DNA of 64,000 bases from Pyxicephalus adspersus (Eukaryota > Chordata > Amphibia > Anura > Pyxicephalidae), in contig NC_092859.1 of NCBI RefSeq assembly GCF_032062135.1, positions 104,850,695-104,914,694 of the forward strand, given 5' to 3'. Under the pieces are notes generated by a model that saw only the letters and a list, made by a program, of their open reading frames with translations, did not search any database and was not told the DNA's origin. Shown piece by piece: positions 1 to 12,551 of this stretch. Each line of letters starts with the position of its first letter. Position 1 is the first letter of the stretch. The position numbers and the translations under genes are program-made.

Positions 1-2950
1 AAAAAAAATGTCATGGAGTAACAATAAATTCTTTGTATGAACAACAGACATTTAAATAAACAGTACATACATACATTGTATGTAAAATTTGTATGTTTTT
101 TGACAAAAATGGAGGGTAACCTGTATCGTAATAACTGGATGTGATAGCAAAAAACTGGGGTTATTTCTGGATTCACCACCCCAAAATTAGTAAAAAAACA
201 TAAAGTGTAATATCTAACTCAAGAAAAATGCATTCCCCAGTGTTATGAATTCACATACCAATATCCATGATATTTCAGATTATAAATGATCCTTCTCAAA
301 CCAGGAATAGCCAAAGTAGCCAAACTTTGGAATATAATCATAATCAAAAAAACATTTCAGTCAAGGAACAAGGAACGTTTTTTTGTAAAAAAAAAAAAAT
401 GTGGTGTATTTACACCAAGTAACACCCTGTTAATTAAAATCATTTTAGGTGACCTTGCACCCAATAAGCATCTAGTTTTGGAAAAGGGAGAGATAAAAGC
501 ATACCTCCCAACTTTTGGAGCTAGGGAAGAGGGACAACTTTTTAGCTTAAGTATGTTGACAGCTAACACCCCTGGTACGCATTTCATAATTTAGCTTTTC
601 AAAGCAACAAATAATACGAAAAGGTTAGTAATACTTTTTCACCTACTTTTTAGAACTTCTTTATATAAACAGTTTTTAAAAATATGGTTATACTAAGTTG
701 ATCTCTCAACTTGGATTTTTCAAATATTCAATATATTTATTTTAATACAATACCACATATAACTTTTTACATAACCACACCAATACCACATATACCATCT
801 TTTATAACCACACTATACACTGATAAAATGAAAAAAAGAAAGAAAAAAATATATACAACCCTCTGTGTTATTGTACATGGTACATTTCTAGATTACTTAC
901 TTCATATCTTAAGTATTAAAAGTTAAATTTAAGCATCCCCAAAAACTGGAGAGGCTCATAAGAGCCCGACCCCCCTCCACACATACACACACTCACACAC
1001 ACACACTTATAGTGGATTCTCCATGTAAAATAACCATATCTCCATTCACATCATTTCAAAACTATTTGTCTGCCTACTGTGACCAAATTTAAAAAAAAAA
1101 ACATACCATTATAACCAAAATTTTTATTTGATCCCAATTCCTCCACCCTTGAAGGACATCTACCTGTGCATTATACCAGAGTGTAAATCCTGAGGTGTGG
1201 AGAATTCATACCCTAATACCCTGTAAATAATTTGACAACAACCGGTAAAAGATCTGTTCCCACTTCTTTGCCCTGCACTGGTGCACTGGCACTAGAATTG
1301 GTCCGGTATAGTTGCAAGGAGTTTCCCAACTTGTCAGAGTCTTTTTTAAGCCCATGAAATCCCTCTTTTACCTATTTTTTGAAAATTTTTTTATTGTTTT
1401 CATGAAAATTCAGGCAAAGCATAATTGGCCACTTTTGCTCATCTCTATAGTTTATTACAAACTCCACATCCCCTTTATACAAGGCCAGCTGTGAGGCAGC
1501 TTGATCAAAATCCATATTCACTGACCTGACATAAATCATTAGAAAAAGAGAGTCTGATGTGAAACTTGCAATAACAATTAAATAAGTAACCTAAAGAAAC
1601 ACTACATAGCTCATATTATAATATTAACTCCTGTTAGGGCAACAACTAACTTTTAACATAAAAAATCTAACGTGACTCCAAACAGCTCCAACTGAATGTA
1701 CATAAGATGACCATCAGAAATACCAATTAAGGTAAGAATAAAAATGTTAGGTTTTAGGGAGTATACGATGCTTGCATCCCTGATGCTAGTAGAGAGTGCT
1801 GCTGAGCTATCAGGGGAAATATGTTATTATCTGAAGCAATCAGCAACATGATGGAGGAATGAAGTACCATCAGATGGCTAAATGCTAAAAATCAACTGAT
1901 TTCCCTTGTTAAATATTGATTTTTATAATAACAATACTAATGATAAGCACACACTTACAACTAATGTCACCTAAAATTATTGTTCACGATCAATTCAGGT
2001 GATAGTTTAGGAACAGTGAATGCACATATAAGCTGCTCAGTTCACAGCCCTGTTCTTTTCTATGATGAGGAAAGGGAGGAGGACAAGAGTAAGATGACCT
2101 GCTGTAATGGTATACAATTATATAGCAATAGCTGGCTAAGGATCATTTTAATCCGGTCTGGTGGATCGCTAACAACGTGCGACATCAGTGGGCACCTGTA
2201 CATACTCCATATAATTGTGTCTAGTGTTTACCAACTTAAATACATTGTGCTTTTCTTTAACAAAAGCATTGTAAAGCATTGATAGTGTCACACATAGCAG
2301 AAAGTGTCATAAGTAGCAGAGTAGCCTGCAAGCAAATTTTAGAAGCCAAGGTTTACAGAGAAATAGATAATACAATTATATAACGTGTTGGAAGCTGTAA
2401 AGCTGACGAATTGATGGTTTCAGTTGTTCCTGTTCTAGACAGAAAAGCCATTTAACAACATTGCTAACAAAGTTTGCTGGACATTTGCAGATGCCTTTGT
2501 GTGTATACACTTCCTTATACTATTTTGAATGAGGGAATGCTATATATTGTAACAGGTAGTACAGTAATAGCAGCAGCTTTATCCACTTATGTTACAATAC
2601 AATCTGAATCTGACTACACATGATATGTCATGCATTTTAGATTAACTCATTGCACAAATTTGAATTTTGGCAATTACCTGTTCACTATCCCTTTGTTCCA
2701 GTTGAGTGCACATTGATATTTATTGCCCTGTTAACCTACTCCTCCGCAGGTTCCCCTCCCCTACTGCATCAGTCTATTCATATTCAGGGCCCAAAGCACT
2801 ACTTTTTAAACATCCGGCATGTTCACTTAAGATGCTGGTCACGTGCCCAAATTCCAAATGCCAAATCATAGGTGCTTTGAGAAATAATCCAGAGAACTGA
2901 GCCAGGAATTGGAACATGTTTTGAAGTGCCACTACACTCTGCAATTCCCA
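1..2950. other. AT-rich non-coding DNA, no gene seen
   Basis: Open frames here are short and lack recognisable protein features. It contains a short CA-rich microsatellite (about 978-1007). No clear transposon ends were identified. Confidence 0.6.
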
Positions 2951-3059
2951 TCTCATGTCTTGAATGTATTTTCACAAACTTCCACCTGAAATCCAACACA
3001 ACCCTTGCTGCAGCCATCCTGAACTGCCTTTTCACCAAGTCACCTCTCTGACTTTGATT

Positions 3060-3560
3060 CATCCTATGCCACACCTGGAACTCACTACAACCCATACTAC
3101 ACATATCGCTGGACACACTTATAACCTGTATTTTCCAAGCTCTGCAACCTCACCCACCTTGACAACTCACCATTTACTCTTATTGATCACAACCTCCTCA
3201 CCTTCACCCTTTCTAATCATTGTCCCCCATTGCCACATCCCTGCTCCTCCAATGACCCACTAATGACTTCCTCCTCTTGAAACCCATCTTTTCAAACTTT
3301 CTTACCTGTCTTCTATTGTGTCCTAAAACCAGTATTTCCCACTATTCCATATCTCTTTCTTTCCTATTGTGTAATACTTCCCCCGCCTCTTAGATTGTAA
3401 GTTCTTTGGGGAATGGTCCTCTCCTTGTCCTATGTCACTGTCTGTATCTGTACTTTGCTACTCCTATTTAATGTACATCACTGTGTAAAATCTTGGTGCT
3501 ATATAAATACTGGTATTGTTATTATTATTTTTATCATTAATATTATTAATAATAATAACA
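3060..3560 (+). mobile_element. Internally deleted L2-like LINE: endonuclease remnant joined to the 3' tail
   Basis: One frame at about 3070-3130 reads HTTHIAGHTYNLYF, resembling the (T)xxxGHTLDLIF stretch of L2/CR1-type apurinic endonucleases. After a frame change, LIDHNLLTF follows at about 3179-3205, matching the SDHxLL motif that carries the catalytic histidine. Only about 90 bases later comes ETHLFKLSYL (about 3277-3306), typical of the end of the LINE ORF. From about 3390 there is the 3' tail: GATTGTAAG, then CAGGGTCCTCTCC-like sequence, TGTACA, GCTATATAAATA and an ATT-rich microsatellite. The reverse transcriptase (about 2 kb in intact elements) is missing. Frameshifts and stops make it a dead copy. 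Confidence 0.6.
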
Positions 3561-3669
3561 GCATTAGTTCAATATACCGGCCATCCACCTCCCTTCCATC
3601 TGCACAGTCACAGAACAAAAAATGTGACTTTATCTTAGAATAAATTCAGTAAAAATTACTGGTGATTGG

Positions 3670-6375
3670 CAAAAATGTAGGATCTATATAATTTAATAGT
3701 GTAAATAACCAATAAAAATGCTTAGCTTGGTAAATAGCTCATCTATCCCCATATTGTTTCATACAATGGCAGGCTGTTGAATTTTAAATATTTTGGTTTA
3801 ACTACAGAAATTTCATATTTGATAATTGCTAATCTGATGCAGAGATAAAAATGTCTGCATAAAAATTGTGTGTTAGGATCTAGCAAAAAATAATGAATAC
3901 TTAGGATAACATTACTATTAACCAATGCTTTATCCCTTATTTGATCTTTCAAAAATGAGCCATTAAAGTTAGAGTAAAATACTTTCTGTTATATATTTTA
4001 TTTTTTTTTTAATATTTATTTTTGCACTAACAGTTAAAATTGGAAGACACCCTTTTGGAATGTTCTAAACAGTACTGAAACAGAAATGTTAAGCAAAACC
4101 TTTGTGAAAAATGCAACATCTATTCACCCAGCAGTAACACAGTATTATTACTATTTGTTTCCAGCACAAAAATCTTTACAGATTTCTAGGTCCTAGGTTC
4201 TAGCACATTTTAAAAAATCAATAAATAACTACATATTAACTTACTGTAATGTGTAATTACTGTACTGTGTATAGCATGTGCATTATGTTGAGAAAAGTTA
4301 ACCACAGACAGTTTTCAAAACATACATGGGGACTGTTTACTGACAGAATTTATATTTCTGTTTATTAGGTTCTGAGATTTACACACCCTTCTAGAATGTA
4401 CACATATTTTTTTAACTTCAGTTCAGCAGTACAGCTCTGCTCCTTGTCCCTAAGCATGATGTGTGGACAGTGAACAAGCAGAACAACACTCAAAAGATCA
4501 TCTCTCCTCTCTCTTCCTGTCAACACAACGCTTGTCAGCACCTATGCATGCACTGGCTGGTCCTTTTTTACTGCGTCTCTTTTTCCCAGTTTGCATCTTT
4601 CTAAATAGGGGATCACAATAGATTAAAATCAAGTCCATCTTAAGAGTTACACTTGTTGAAATTCACAATATTTATAATATTTTCTATGTTTATATAACAT
4701 AAAAATTACTGTGTTAGTGTTATAGATTTTTTTTTCTATTTGAATGACATTTTATACAAAATAAGTTAGGCTGTTGAGTTGAAAAAAAGGAAAAGTTAAA
4801 CAAGCATGTCAGCACATTCTATCTAAGGAAAAAACGTAATGGAAATGTTAAAACCTCATGTAACGGTTTTAATTTCTCTCCTACCTCTTGTTCTGTTGGA
4901 CACCCATCACATGGTCACATGAACAAGATGTGAAGACATTTCCCAACAGTTCCCAAGTTGGAACACAGACTTGAAATTTGTTTTGTCTCTGGAATATTTA
5001 ACTTTCTGTTCTGTTTGACATCTGTCAAAATAAACAGGAAGTGAGCTAAACTCTTACCGATTGGAACATAAAATTTAATAAAAACTCATCATAGGTTCTG
5101 AACCTTTGACACACAATATACAAAGTAGGAGAGTCACTCAGCATTTATTGGCCGCATCCCAAGGCTAAATCTGATTAAAATCAAGAACAAACCAGACTTT
5201 ATATGGATCAGTAGTGGCACTACACCAACATACTTGGACTATGATAAAAACAATAGCACAAAATATCATTAAAATGCAGTTAGACATATTTAAAATATAT
5301 CCAACACATACTTTTTCAGTAGTTTTGCCTTCCAGAATTAGATAAGGGCATTAACTCCGTTCTTTACCTAAAGTCCACAATCCAAACCTAAAACTGAAAG
5401 TTTAGGCTTAAAGTGTTTTATGTATGTTTTAAAACATTGAATTGCACAGAGACTGCACAGTACAACTGTTACTGATGGAATCCTAAGTATGAAGTTGAGT
5501 TTCCTAAAATGCATTAATGGCCATCATTTTGCAGTTTCCCCTAATCTGGTGATCACTGTTATTTCTGATCATTTGAAATTCAGTTTACACGCCAGGATAG
5601 ACTAGAATGTTTAGAATTGCAGTTTTAAAGCATGTTTTAAATCCCTTAAACCCATCTCTGTGGAAAGCAGATATCTGTAGATACTCAATAGGAATTACCC
5701 ACATGATTTAAATGGGAACATGGACACCCACAGAGGGACCCTCTTTCTCTGTAACAAAGTGTGGAAGGCTCAGGATCTGGCAGGAAGGTCAGAACCAAAC
5801 AAGCCACAATTATTTCCATTTTCACATTACTTTAATCTGTTGATAATGCATTTCTTTTCATCTGATTTATAGTACAGAAATGTACAATAATGTACTTTGT
5901 AGCACAAAAAAAGTCTGTTTCCAGAACATTCAATAAATGCAATACTGTTAACAAAAGCTACATTATTAGAAAAAAGATTGTTCTGTGTTGTAAAATCCTC
6001 AACAAAAGAGTGAAATTTTGTAGCTTAGCAATAAAAATTAAGTCACCGACTGTTTTTACCTGTGGTGTAGTTTTCATAGAATATTGCAGAAGTGGTAAAT
6101 TTCTAGAAATCTGTATGCTTAACTCACAGCGTTCCTTACTTGATTAAAAATTGGCAAACAATCAAAAAAATGTACATGTCAGAAATGATATTTAGTACTA
6201 CCAAAATTGTAATTATTGGGCAGATTTATAAAAAAAAAAGTATGACCATTAGAAGGCAACAATGTTGCAAGGACTGTACTTTAAATAAATGATATTTTAT
6301 TATCCTAGTTAGAGATTATCCTAATTAGAGATCTATTATGTTGTTTGTTTGCAGAACAATAAGCTATTGTAAATG
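3670..6375. other. AT-rich intronic DNA with two possible old repeat fragments
   Basis: No gene seen. Segments at about 4420-4640 and 4870-5090 are less AT-rich and have the look of old interspersed repeats (for example CAGGAAGTGAG at about 5036), but no ends or target duplications could be defined. Confidence 0.4.
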
Positions 6376-6380
6376 ACTCA

Positions 6381-6419
<39 letters not shown>

Positions 6420-6556
6420 AAACAGGATTTATATAGTGCCAACATATTACGCAGCACTGTACATTAAATAGGGGTAGCAAATGACAGACTGTTACAGACA
6501 GTGACACAGGATGAGGAGAGGACCCTGCCCCGAAGAGCTTACAATCAAAGAATGTG
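6381..6556 (-). mobile_element. L2-type LINE/SINE 3' tail insertion
   Basis: Read on the minus strand, the element runs from TTGTAAGCTCTTCGGGG (right) through CAGGGTCCTCTCCTC, TGTACAGTGCTGCGTAATA and TTGGCACTATATAAATCC and ends in an (ATT)n microsatellite at 6381-6417. That order is the standard frog L2/V-SINE-type 3' end. The 5' part is missing or too diverged beyond about 6560. Confidence 0.75.
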
Positions 6557-6992
6557 GGTGCTATGGGGAGAGCACATTGAAAACTACCTAGCAGCCCCAC
6601 AATGTAACAAACGACAACAAAGACCCCAAAGAGGTTGTAAATGCATACACCAAATTGTAATGGGGCCAGTGACTAAAATTCTAAAAACAGATATATACTA
6701 AATGTGGAAGATATTTGGCATATTTGGCTCAGTTTCACATTGGGAGGCGATTAATGGGCCTGGGTAGGGCTGTAAATAAGTGCTGCATCTATGCAGCTTT
6801 TTATCTGAAATCTAGACTCAGAGTGACCTGGAGGGAATGGACATTAATAAATGGATGTCTTTGGGACCCAGAGAGAAAGCCATATGGATATTTTTGTTAT
6901 TTTTGTGAATAAAAGTGGGCAGAGTGCCCTGAAATTAAACTGTAGCCTGAATACCTCTTTGCAGTAAGTGTGTTTGATGCTAATCTTCCACA

Positions 6993-6999
<7 letters not shown>

Positions 7000-7033
<34 letters not shown>
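7000..7033. repeat. (AT)n microsatellite
   Basis: Uninterrupted alternating AT of about 34 bases, directly followed by a repeat-like stretch. Confidence 0.95.
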
Positions 7034-7036
<3 letters not shown>

Positions 7037-7175
7037 TTAAAACCAGAAATTTTTTTAAGCCGGGTGGAATGAAATTGTAGGTGGGAGGCAGCCCCTGTAT
7101 TGTGACTAAACTCATCAGCAACCACCCTAAAACAGCCAGGTGGTTACTGATAAGTGCCGGGTGGTGCACCTAGCT
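7034..7175. repeat. Probable old interspersed repeat next to the AT microsatellite
   Basis: It begins at the microsatellite edge with TTTTTTTAAGCCGGGTGG and is GC-richer than its surroundings, with AGGCAGCCCCTG and CAGCCAGGTGGTTACTG. Its composition resembles a dispersed frog element whose start carries a TA microsatellite. No target duplication is visible, so the family is uncertain. Confidence 0.35.
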
Positions 7176-9217
7176 AACAGGGGCTGGGGAGAACACTGAT
7201 ATATATGAATGTTAGCATGCGCTTCACAACATGGGTCTAATGTACTCTGCCTCTGGTTTGATTACGTCCCTTTGGTGATAGAGGGACTGATTGGGAGGTA
7301 TGCCAATCTAACCCAACTATACTTCCCTATGTGGCTTTGTGGCATTTGCCTCAACACAGGATGCCGATGCAGCATAAGCTACAGCATGCTATTTAGGTAA
7401 AGCGTGGGGGTGCAGGGCAAAGGAGGACAGGCCTGTCTTTGGACTGGGATTTCGGATAGCTGTGGTTAATATTATAGTGCACGTCTTTTCTAGATGCTTT
7501 CTTTATGTGCATACATTTTCTTTAAATATTTTGATGTTTAATATACCTCTATGTATATATGACTTTTTATAGCCATTTCTTGACAAATACGGAAGTATCT
7601 TTGGAGATGACAAATATCTTAAAGTGGTCTTTTTCAATCTCCTGGATGCAAAGTAGCTAGAGTTACTTTCTAGCTTTCCATTATTATGCTCTGCATCACC
7701 CCAAACTAATGCCATTTTTGACAGACAACCTTGATTCCCTTTCCTGTTGGAAACACTTCATCTATCAATTTCTATTTAAATAAAGCACCACCTGTCTTAA
7801 AAATCTCTTACCTGTAGGAAATCTAACATACTCCAAGTGTCAGTGGAGTAAACCTAAGCATCCTCAGAAATACCCCTAAAGAAGCCAATAGGTGAAACGT
7901 GTCAGGCTAAGAGGCATCTAGCATTCTTCTTTCTGTAATTGTTATTTCCACAAGCGTGACTTATTTCTAACGGTATGATAAGAGAATCTATGTATAGTTT
8001 TAGGCTGGTTATAAAAACTGGTGATCTACTCTTAACCCCGGAACTTGCAATATGAATCAATGAATAATTTATCATTGTTATTTGTAAATTTGGAACATTA
8101 ACATAAAGTGCATTATTATGCCAATTTTAAGCCCCCCTGCTTTATGTCGTTTTATTTTTTGCTATGATTCTGATTAGGGAGGCACATTGAAATATGTTAA
8201 ATTCCTTAGCTTGCTATGTAACAGGTATTAAGGTTACTATTATTTTAAATTATTTGGTATTGTTGTTCTTCCAAGTGTCTAATTGTCACATATTTTTGTA
8301 ATAATTCAGTATCTCACCCCTTAATTCTTACTAAAAATTCCAGACCCCTGAGCAAATTCCAAATGGCCGCAAAAGGTGTTGAGTACTTTGTTTATGATTT
8401 TACTATACTAGGATGCATGTATTATACATGATATCAATGATAAGTAACAAAGTGACAAAGTAAAACATTTTATCCTAACTGTTGATTCATTTTACAAAGC
8501 TTGAAAAAACCCTGTAATTTACTGTTGCTACTTTTTTCTATAAATATTGTAAATTAATATTATATAATTAGTGAATGAACATTAGTTAGACAATTTATTT
8601 ATTCAAAGGTTTCCTTTGATATATTTGTCAGAAAAATGAAGCTTGTATTCACATACTGCTGTTTGCATATTTTAGTTTTCAAAGACATCAACATTTATAT
8701 TTGTAATATAAAAATGTAAGAACTGAAAAATGTTTATAAAGCATTACACAAATTATGCAGTTTAATATTAGCTTTAGCATGCTTAATCTGTAAAACATTT
8801 GAATGAGTACAAAACGTAAAGATTATTTCAAGTTCAGACCCTTCATGATAAAACCAATATTCTCCCTTAGCCACTTCAAGCAGCAGATGATGGAGCTCCC
8901 CGCTGTTATGAGGCATATGCTTTTTATTGCAGGACAAATTTTTTCAAATGGTTGCCAGCATGGGTGCACCATTTATCATGCCTATTCTGGAAATGCAACA
9001 TTTCTTTGCATTCCCTGAATTGACTAGGTTCTTTAGAGTAGAATTTTGATGTCACTGGCTTCTACATGTCAAAGATCTATACCCACCATTTTTTTTATAA
9101 CATTCTTTTTTTAAAGAAAGAAAGAATTAAAATTTAACAAAACAAATATGCCATAGGGGTGAACACAAGATGAATTTGTTGCACCAAATGCAGCCCCTCC
9201 AACCTTCCTGTCTATAC
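7176..9217. other. Intronic DNA without genes
   Basis: No gene seen. At about 7872-7905 the motif GAAGCCAATAGGTGAAACGTGTCAGGC resembles part of an old dispersed frog repeat in which a GAAACGYGTC core recurs; no boundaries can be set. The rest is AT-rich. Confidence 0.4.
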
Positions 9218-9225
9218 CTCTAAAG

Positions 9226-9516
9226 CAACCTTTCTCAACCTTTTTATATATGAAAACCTGTGAAATAAAAGAGAACCCCTGACAATTATATTAATATATA
9301 AAGCTCACAGAACATTGGTATGTTGGTCATGAGAAGAATGCCTCTTACATTTCTTGCAGCCAATTGGGAAAAATGTAATCCTTACAGATAGCCAAAAAGT
9401 TCATCTGTGTTAGTGGTAACTGACCTTAAAGGCACAAATTGCTCATTGCTGGAAGAACCCCTAGCAAACTCTGAAGGAACCCCAAAGTTCCATAGAGCCC
9501 TGCTTCAGAAGTACTA
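9226..9516. mobile_element. Short hAT-type non-autonomous element with 8-bp target duplication
   Basis: The left end CAACCTTTCTCAACC and the right end (CTGCTTCAGAAGTACTA, complement of the TTCTCAACC-type end with changes) bracket 291 bases. The flanks are CTCTAAAG at 9218-9225 and CTCTAAGG at 9517-9524, matching at 7 of 8 positions, the target-duplication length of the hAT superfamily. The interior (GAACCCCT, GTTCCATAGAGCCCTG) has no coding potential. Confidence 0.6.
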
Positions 9517-9524
9517 CTCTAAGG

Positions 9525-11552
9525 GAAAGGCCTCCCTGTCTCCCCAGAACCACTTACAGACTGATATCAAAATGTGGGTGCATAAAATGTGCTAAGCTTA
9601 AACCCCAGGGGGATAGGAAGAAAGTAAGAGGTATGAGGCTGCCTCTATCCATATTTCCACCACAAGTACCCCAGTAACTTTGATAGGATTGTTTCTCAAA
9701 ATACACATATCTGTTCACATGGTAGTTCATTCCACTTACTAGTACTTTGAAATATCTTCCTCCTGTTTCTGGAAGTATTGTACTATTTCTTTTAAATTCT
9801 GGTCTATAGAAGTTACAATAAAAATATTATTAAAATTAAAATATTAACCAATAGGAGTGGGGGGCAACTTTGGCTTTAAGGCTTCACAATAAGAAAAAGT
9901 ACTGTTACTATTTAGAAAGACATTCGGCAAAGGTAAACTTCTACATTTATGTCTAATAAAGTGGCAGCATCAAAGAAGACATTTTCATGCATTCTATGAT
10001 ATCAATGTGCAGTTCCCTCTTGTGGCTGAGCTGCAAATTAGAACTGCCACAAGCAGTGAAAACTCCCCCCTGCTTTCAGCACACAAACATATTATGAGTA
10101 GGAGAGACAAATCATGGCCAGCTATGCTAAGATACATACATACACCAGGCACCACACTAACCAAAAGTCGTTCACAGAAGAGAAATTCTATATCTATAAA
10201 TGCGTTCTCTCAAGAGTAAAATTACTTTAATATATAATGGATGAAATCAATAAGGCTCAATGAACAAACAGAGCAGGTCAACAAAGCACACACATAAACC
10301 ACAATAACTGCTCATTTTCACTGGCTATTTCTCATCAGAATGATGTCTAGACAGCGTATTGAGTAGTATATAGTAGTAAATGTTTTGCCGTTCCAAATGG
10401 TGCTTTGTTAAATAAATAAATAAACCACTTCCTGGTTCCAGAAAATACTAAAATCTCTAACAAATTAGGAGGAAACAATGCAGCTGCACACTGGAAAATA
10501 AAAAGATGACATCTACCTATTTCGAGAAATAACTTAGCAGAATGTCACAGCATTGTGGATAGAAACAATACAAAGATTTTGAAAAAAAAATTCATGGAGA
10601 ACCAACAATCTGCATTATGTAGAAAATATCTGTGGTTGAAGTAGACCTCCTGCTTTTGTCCATCAATAGATTTAATTTAAGTTATACCATCTTTATATTT
10701 AAAATGAATACTTCCTCCTAGAGAAAACACCTGCTTGTTTATCCAATACATTCCACAAAAACAGCTGATCTGACTTCCAGCTGATGATCTGCAGAACAAT
10801 GTCCATATTTCCTTTAATACACCCAGGCAATTTTGGGGGTTTCAGGAATGGTACCATAAATGGTATTTTTTCAAACATATAAAGAGCAAAACTCATAAAG
10901 GAACACCAAGAAGAATATCATTCAGTGATGGCATACAGGTAAAGAAGATTTTATACAATGGTGGTAGAAATGAACAAAAACAAATAGAGGTATAAGAAAG
11001 AACATTTTAAATCATAGTAGTGTTTGTTGAATATGGTGCAGAAGATCAAATTGGATAATCTAAATCTGGGAGGTTGCAATTTGCCATCTAGTGGTGTTGA
11101 AACAACCTAGAGTTTAGGAGTACTTCTGTTCACACACAGGTTCCCATGCGGGTAGAAGAATGGTTTAGGTGGAACACAACAGCCCATGTGCTGCAAAGAT
11201 ATCTGAATTGTGTGTGGACCAGAGGTAGAGTGCTGGGTAATAAAAGCTGTAATCTGATGAGTATTATTAGGATTATTAATTTAAAACATCAACACAGGCA
11301 GATGAAGATTAGCTATGCTAGTTAGCAGCTTTAGTGTGAACAGTTTCAAGATTCTACAATGGGGGGTGTTGTTTTGTACTGACATTGCTAAGTGGACCCA
11401 CTTTCTTTCTTCTGGTTACTGGGCGAGCAGCTAAGGTGTTGGCAAAATGCTGGGGAAGGGGGTTGGGCGCAGGCTGTATTTCCTAATAATAGCAGATTTT
11501 TTTATTTCTTTCTTCAAAATGTCTAGGAGAGCTTTAGGAAGACTGATATAGA
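9525..11552. other. AT-rich intronic DNA, no gene seen
   Basis: No protein-like frame and no definable transposon ends. An (AAAT)4-like run lies at about 10409-10425. Confidence 0.5.
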
Positions 11553-11639
11553 ACAGTTATGTATTATTATTATTATTATTATTATTAAACAGGATTTATA
11601 TAGCGCCAACATTTTACGCAGCGCTGTACAGTTATGTAT
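11553..11639 (-). mobile_element. Ultra-short L2/V-SINE-type tail insertion with 12-bp target duplication
   Basis: ACAGTTATGTAT occurs at 11553-11564 and again at 11628-11639. Between the copies lie only about 63 bases: an (ATT)n run and the 3' tail AACAGGATTTATATAGCGCC, ACGCAGCGCTGT. This is a 5'-truncated retroposed copy reduced to its tail. The last ACA of the tail consensus overlaps the duplication, so the true duplication may be 9-12 bases. Confidence 0.75.
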
Positions 11640-12347
11640 GAATGATAGTCAGCTGTTTCATTAAAGAGTTACCATTGAAAATAGCAACACATTCGACATT
11701 TGCATACTACACTTCATGGATTGTTTGTGAAGGGGTTAGAATCTTGTTAGGTATAAATATAGATAGAGACATATCACACCAGTCTCTAATTGTGTAGATA
11801 AAGTGTACCTGTATTAAAAATAAATAAATATATATGTTGATATTGGGCAGTATCTAATAATACACAAAAATCACAAACGTTTTTATGATGTGTTCCAGGG
11901 TACACATGAGGGGTGCCCAAGGTACAGAGGGGGTATAATGCATACTAACAGCATTTTTATTTATTATATTTTTTTAGATACAGGTTTGTATTAGGCTGGA
12001 CCAACACCAACTTTGTTGCATTAAGTTCTCCTTGATGTGTATAAATGCACTTGAGTTGGTTTGCATTCATATCCATTTTTAATGCATTGGTTTGCATACA
12101 TGTGCATTTGTTTTAAATTATGGTATCTAAGGGAAGGTTCCCAGTTCACAGCAGTAGCCAAAATACATACATCATTTTAGCTTTCCTGTGTTTATATGCT
12201 GCATATTTTATTTTCTCCAAGTGTATACCAATTCCAGCACAATTTTTGTATACAAAGTTATTTGTAAATGGGTATTTGTAAATACCTGCAAATGGTATTA
12301 CTTTCTAACTGGGTTCTGTCTTGAGAATAAAAAAAAGAAAAAGAGAA
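11640..12347. other. AT-rich intronic DNA, no gene seen
   Basis: No recognisable coding or mobile element. Confidence 0.5.
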
Positions 12348-12551
12348 TGGACCTGCTGGAGAGGATACATTTTCATCAGTATTGCTGGGTGATCCAGCAA
12401 ACCTGGAATGGATCTGGTCCAGGATTCAAAACATCTGCTAGCAAATAGCAAGTGACTTTGAAGAAAATTTTTCCAGGTTTGCTGGATCACCCAGCTTCAC
12501 TGATGAAAGTGTATCTTCTCCAGTCTTAGAGAGCTTTAATACATCAGGCCC
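12348..12551. mobile_element. Palindromic MITE, family P copy 1
   Basis: The left half (GGAGAGGATACATTTTCATC, GGGTGATCCAGCAAACCTGG) is the inverted complement of the right half (CCAGGTTTGCTGGATCACCC, GATGAAAGTGTATC, then GAGAGCTTTAATACATCAGG). The whole element can fold into one long hairpin around a centre at about 12435. Three other copies are in this window (18159, 36251, 52132). The left terminus is lost. No transposase is encoded. Confidence 0.75.

Noticed and set aside
6364..6417. ATT repeat as a CRISPR-like or regulatory array
   Set aside because: It is the microsatellite end of an L2-type tail insertion.
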